Positions 59,798-64,000 of a DNA stretch of 64,000 nt are shown here, piece by piece (the stretch's first letter is position 1; every line of letters begins with the position of its first letter). The stretch is from Rickettsiales bacterium (GTDB taxonomy: Bacteria > Pseudomonadota > Alphaproteobacteria > G027485855). The notes under the pieces are model-generated. The model was not told the origin of the DNA. It made no database searches and saw only the letters and a program-made list of their open reading frames with translations. The stretch covers positions 393,575 through 457,574 of the forward strand of contig JAIXQD010000001.1 of the NCBI GenBank assembly GCA_027485855.1, given 5' to 3'. The translations under genes were made by a program, and so were the position numbers.

Positions 59798-60011
59798 TGC
59801 GCGCCGCCGCTTTGGCCGCAGCCTTGCGGCGGCGTGCGGGCGGTTTCGCCGTGCGATGGCCGGTGATGAAGCATAGCGCCACATGCAGCATGGCCACATC
59901 AGCCGCGCTCACCCGGCCATCTTCTGAAAGGTTCATGAGCGCCTTGCTCAGATACTTCGTATCCAGCCCCTCTAACAGCGCCGCGAGCTTCCCGATCCGG
60001 CGCTTATCCAC
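59787..60011 (-). CDS. Small basic-tailed hypothetical protein
   Basis: 74 residues from a GTG start (KRRIGKLAALLEGLDTKYLS). The middle is helical (LSEDGRVSAADVAMLHVALC) and the C-terminus is Lys/Arg/Ala-rich (PPARRRKAAAKAAARTQP), suggesting nucleic-acid contact. No family recognised. It overlaps the stop of the small gene on the other strand by three bases. The region to 60229 has no gene. Confidence 0.5.
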   Translation of the reverse strand: MDKRRIGKLAALLEGLDTKYLSKALMNLSEDGRVSAADVAMLHVALCFITGHRTAKPPARRRKAAAKAAARTQP

Positions 60012-60229
60012 CGCTTATTCATGGACAACGCGTTCGTAGTAACGACTTTTTGATTCTCCACAGTTTTTGAAAGGAAAACAGTGGTCACTATGCTTAGATA
60101 ATGCTGCGGTATAAATAGGATTGTCACCATACAATCACCTCCGACGACAAGATTATCAATTCTTGAAATAAACACTGCACTCACATGCGCATTTATTGTC
60201 AAAAAATCCTGTCTACGAAGAGGTGAATT

Positions 60230-61435
60230 TTAGTCTGAATCTATAATGTCTCTCAGCCTATCGTACCGTCGCTCAATGTGTTCTGTCATTTTTGCGCGCT
60301 CAATATCTTTATCGCCTTTGAGAGCAAGCAATTCAGGTAATGCTAATTTGCTCGCCTGCTTGAATATCTCCTCAATGAGCGGCACCGCCGTATTGCTGAA
60401 ATAAACATTTCTTATGTTTCCATATTGGGTTCTACCACCAGGAGTTCCGATATAGGTAAGTATCATCCATTTGACAATCTTACGACGGACTTCAATCGGG
60501 CAACTTGCGAGCCCTCCAAAATCCTGGAATGAACGCAGTATTTCACCGTGTCTTTCATACGCAGACCAGTGACTGGTTGCTCTTACCATATGCTCAAGTA
60601 CACTCTCAAAGAACGCTTTTCGTGCCGATTGACGGAGGTAAGCAAAGACTCCAGCTGCACTAGCAACTCTTGCCATCCGCTCGTCGATTTGCCGACCCGC
60701 TTTCTCCTGCAGATACTCGCCAATGGTCACTAATACGGATTGCTGTGAATGCTCTCGCAGATAAGAGATGCATGTAAACGAATTTTGCTGAACGACATCA
60801 GCAAATTTTGTATTCAGAGCACAGGAGACTAAAAATTTTAGTATTTCTTCCTGTCTCTTTTGTGGTGCACTTCGGAAATCCTCAAGCAACACGGCGTCTG
60901 GTACAATTGGATCAGCTTGTTCAATGAGCGCCTTGAAATCTGTTACCTTTACAAGCTGAACAGGGTCTCTCGATAGTATTACATCAACGCACGTCGAGAA
61001 AATGTAAACGCAATCCTCAACGCCAGCTTCATAATCGTCATCTTCGTGCTCTAAATCACGCCTTATCTCATAACAACGGGACACACGTCGCCATTCCGAG
61101 CGCGACAAAAGACCCATACGATAGGAAAGATCTATGAGTTTCGACGTCGGGTAGTTTTCAATATCTTCTGGCCCATTCACCGTCGGCAGTTTATTCTGCT
61201 TTGCGGCCTCTGTTGCTATATCCAGTCCAGCAATGACAACTTTCTCTCTGAGGTCATGTATCGCTGCATTAAGAAGTCTTTGGCACGCACTACTAGGGTC
61301 CACCTCTAGAAGCTTGTGGACACGTTGAATCAGGCTTTTTGCTTGCCACTGTGGTCGCACGCGCCCAAGCATTGCTGGTACGTTCGAAGCACTTACAATT
61401 ACTACGCTTGGTGATGGGATTAGATTTTTTGACAT
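60230..61435 (-). CDS. HEPN-like protein directly downstream of hsdR
   Basis: 401 residues, soluble. Residues about 45-160 form a HEPN-like helical bundle: RLLNAAIHDLREKVVIAG, then GLLSRSEWRRVSRCYEIRRD and LEHEDDDYEAGVEDC. It contains an R-x4-H motif (RRDLEH, residues 125-130), the catalytic pattern of HEPN RNases. The C-terminal half is helical with no recognisable motif. AAGGGG precedes the ATG and only four bases separate it from the hsdR stop, so it is translationally linked. Its base composition is more AT-rich than neighbouring element genes, suggesting separate acquisition. HEPN assignment is by eye. Confidence 0.65.
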   Translation of the reverse strand: MSKNLIPSPSVVIVSASNVPAMLGRVRPQWQAKSLIQRVHKLLEVDPSSACQRLLNAAIHDLREKVVIAGLDIATEAAKQNKLPTVNGPEDIENYPTSKLIDLSYRMGLLSRSEWRRVSRCYEIRRDLEHEDDDYEAGVEDCVYIFSTCVDVILSRDPVQLVKVTDFKALIEQADPIVPDAVLLEDFRSAPQKRQEEILKFLVSCALNTKFADVVQQNSFTCISYLREHSQQSVLVTIGEYLQEKAGRQIDERMARVASAAGVFAYLRQSARKAFFESVLEHMVRATSHWSAYERHGEILRSFQDFGGLASCPIEVRRKIVKWMILTYIGTPGGRTQYGNIRNVYFSNTAVPLIEEIFKQASKLALPELLALKGDKDIERAKMTEHIERRYDRLRDIIDSD

Positions 61436-61439
61436 CCCC

Positions 61440-64000
<2,561 letters not shown>

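Noticed and set aside
59188..59874. 228-codon minus frame
   Set aside because: It runs through two small genes and hairpins and has no protein-like pattern.

Overview
The window looks like about 50 kb of chromosome from an alphaproteobacterium of moderate GC, followed by about 13 kb of a GC-richer integrated mobilizable or conjugative element. The alphaproteobacterial call is inference from gene content: mrp-hflK-hflC-degP order, an ECF sigma factor with an NrsF-type anti-sigma, a DUF2336 protein, class I PhaC, and an ArdA/relaxase/TraG element. No rRNA gene or species marker is present, so I do not name a genus.

Region by region. (1) 1-10.7 kb is housekeeping and envelope: a small conserved protein, an oxygenase-like protein with a Gly/Trp repeat insertion, Mrp, HflK/HflC, a DegP-type protease behind stacked tandem repeats, a methyltransferase preceded by a G10/C10 tract, SerB and a KefB/C-type antiporter. 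(2) 10.8-28.6 kb is one tightly coupled operon-like block for an MSHA-like type IV pilus: MshN-like TPR protein, MshM-like ATPase, PilT, MshL secretin, pilin, a large minor pilin with three CBM5/12-like segments, MshE, MshG, and PilMN/PilO/PilP-like assembly proteins. It also holds an ABC-2 permease and, 9 kb away, an ABC ATPase, and ends with a PAS-GGDEF diguanylate cyclase and a DUF2336 protein. (3) 28.6-34.3 kb is an envelope stress island: a bufferin-like Cys-repeat small protein, a TetR regulator, an ECF sigma factor with NrsF, and MsrA-MsrB-MsrA-DipZ for methionine sulfoxide repair.

(4) 34.3-50.6 kb is a low-oxygen/fermentation island. Five FNR/FixK-type palindromes (TTGAY-N4-RTCAA) lie in its divergent promoter regions. 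Its genes cover PHA synthesis (PhaC), polyphosphate (PPK2), alcohol and aldehyde dehydrogenases, an SDR, NAD(P)HX dehydratase, a MaoC-phosphotransacetylase fusion with acetate kinase, FabI, a quinone oxidoreductase-like flavoprotein, a Crp/Fnr regulator, a short histidine kinase and Fe-SOD. The inferred theme is disposal of reductant and energy conservation when oxygen is scarce.

(5) From about 50.68 kb a truncated 3' half of tRNA-Leu(UAA) marks the junction with the element, which runs past the window's right end. It carries an AbiEi/AbiEii toxin-antitoxin pair, a VirD2/MobA-type relaxase with MobC, a MOBQ-like oriT, a T4CP-like ATPase of unusual topology, ArdA antirestriction, a HEPN-like protein and the 3' part of a type I restriction gene hsdR. 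No integrase or mating-pair T4SS genes are in the window; they may lie further right or be absent.

Most promising leads: the HEPN-like gene tightly linked to hsdR (a possible RM-coupled RNase), the minor pilin with repeated CBM5/12-like segments, the bufferin/NrsF/Msr island and the FNR-box island.
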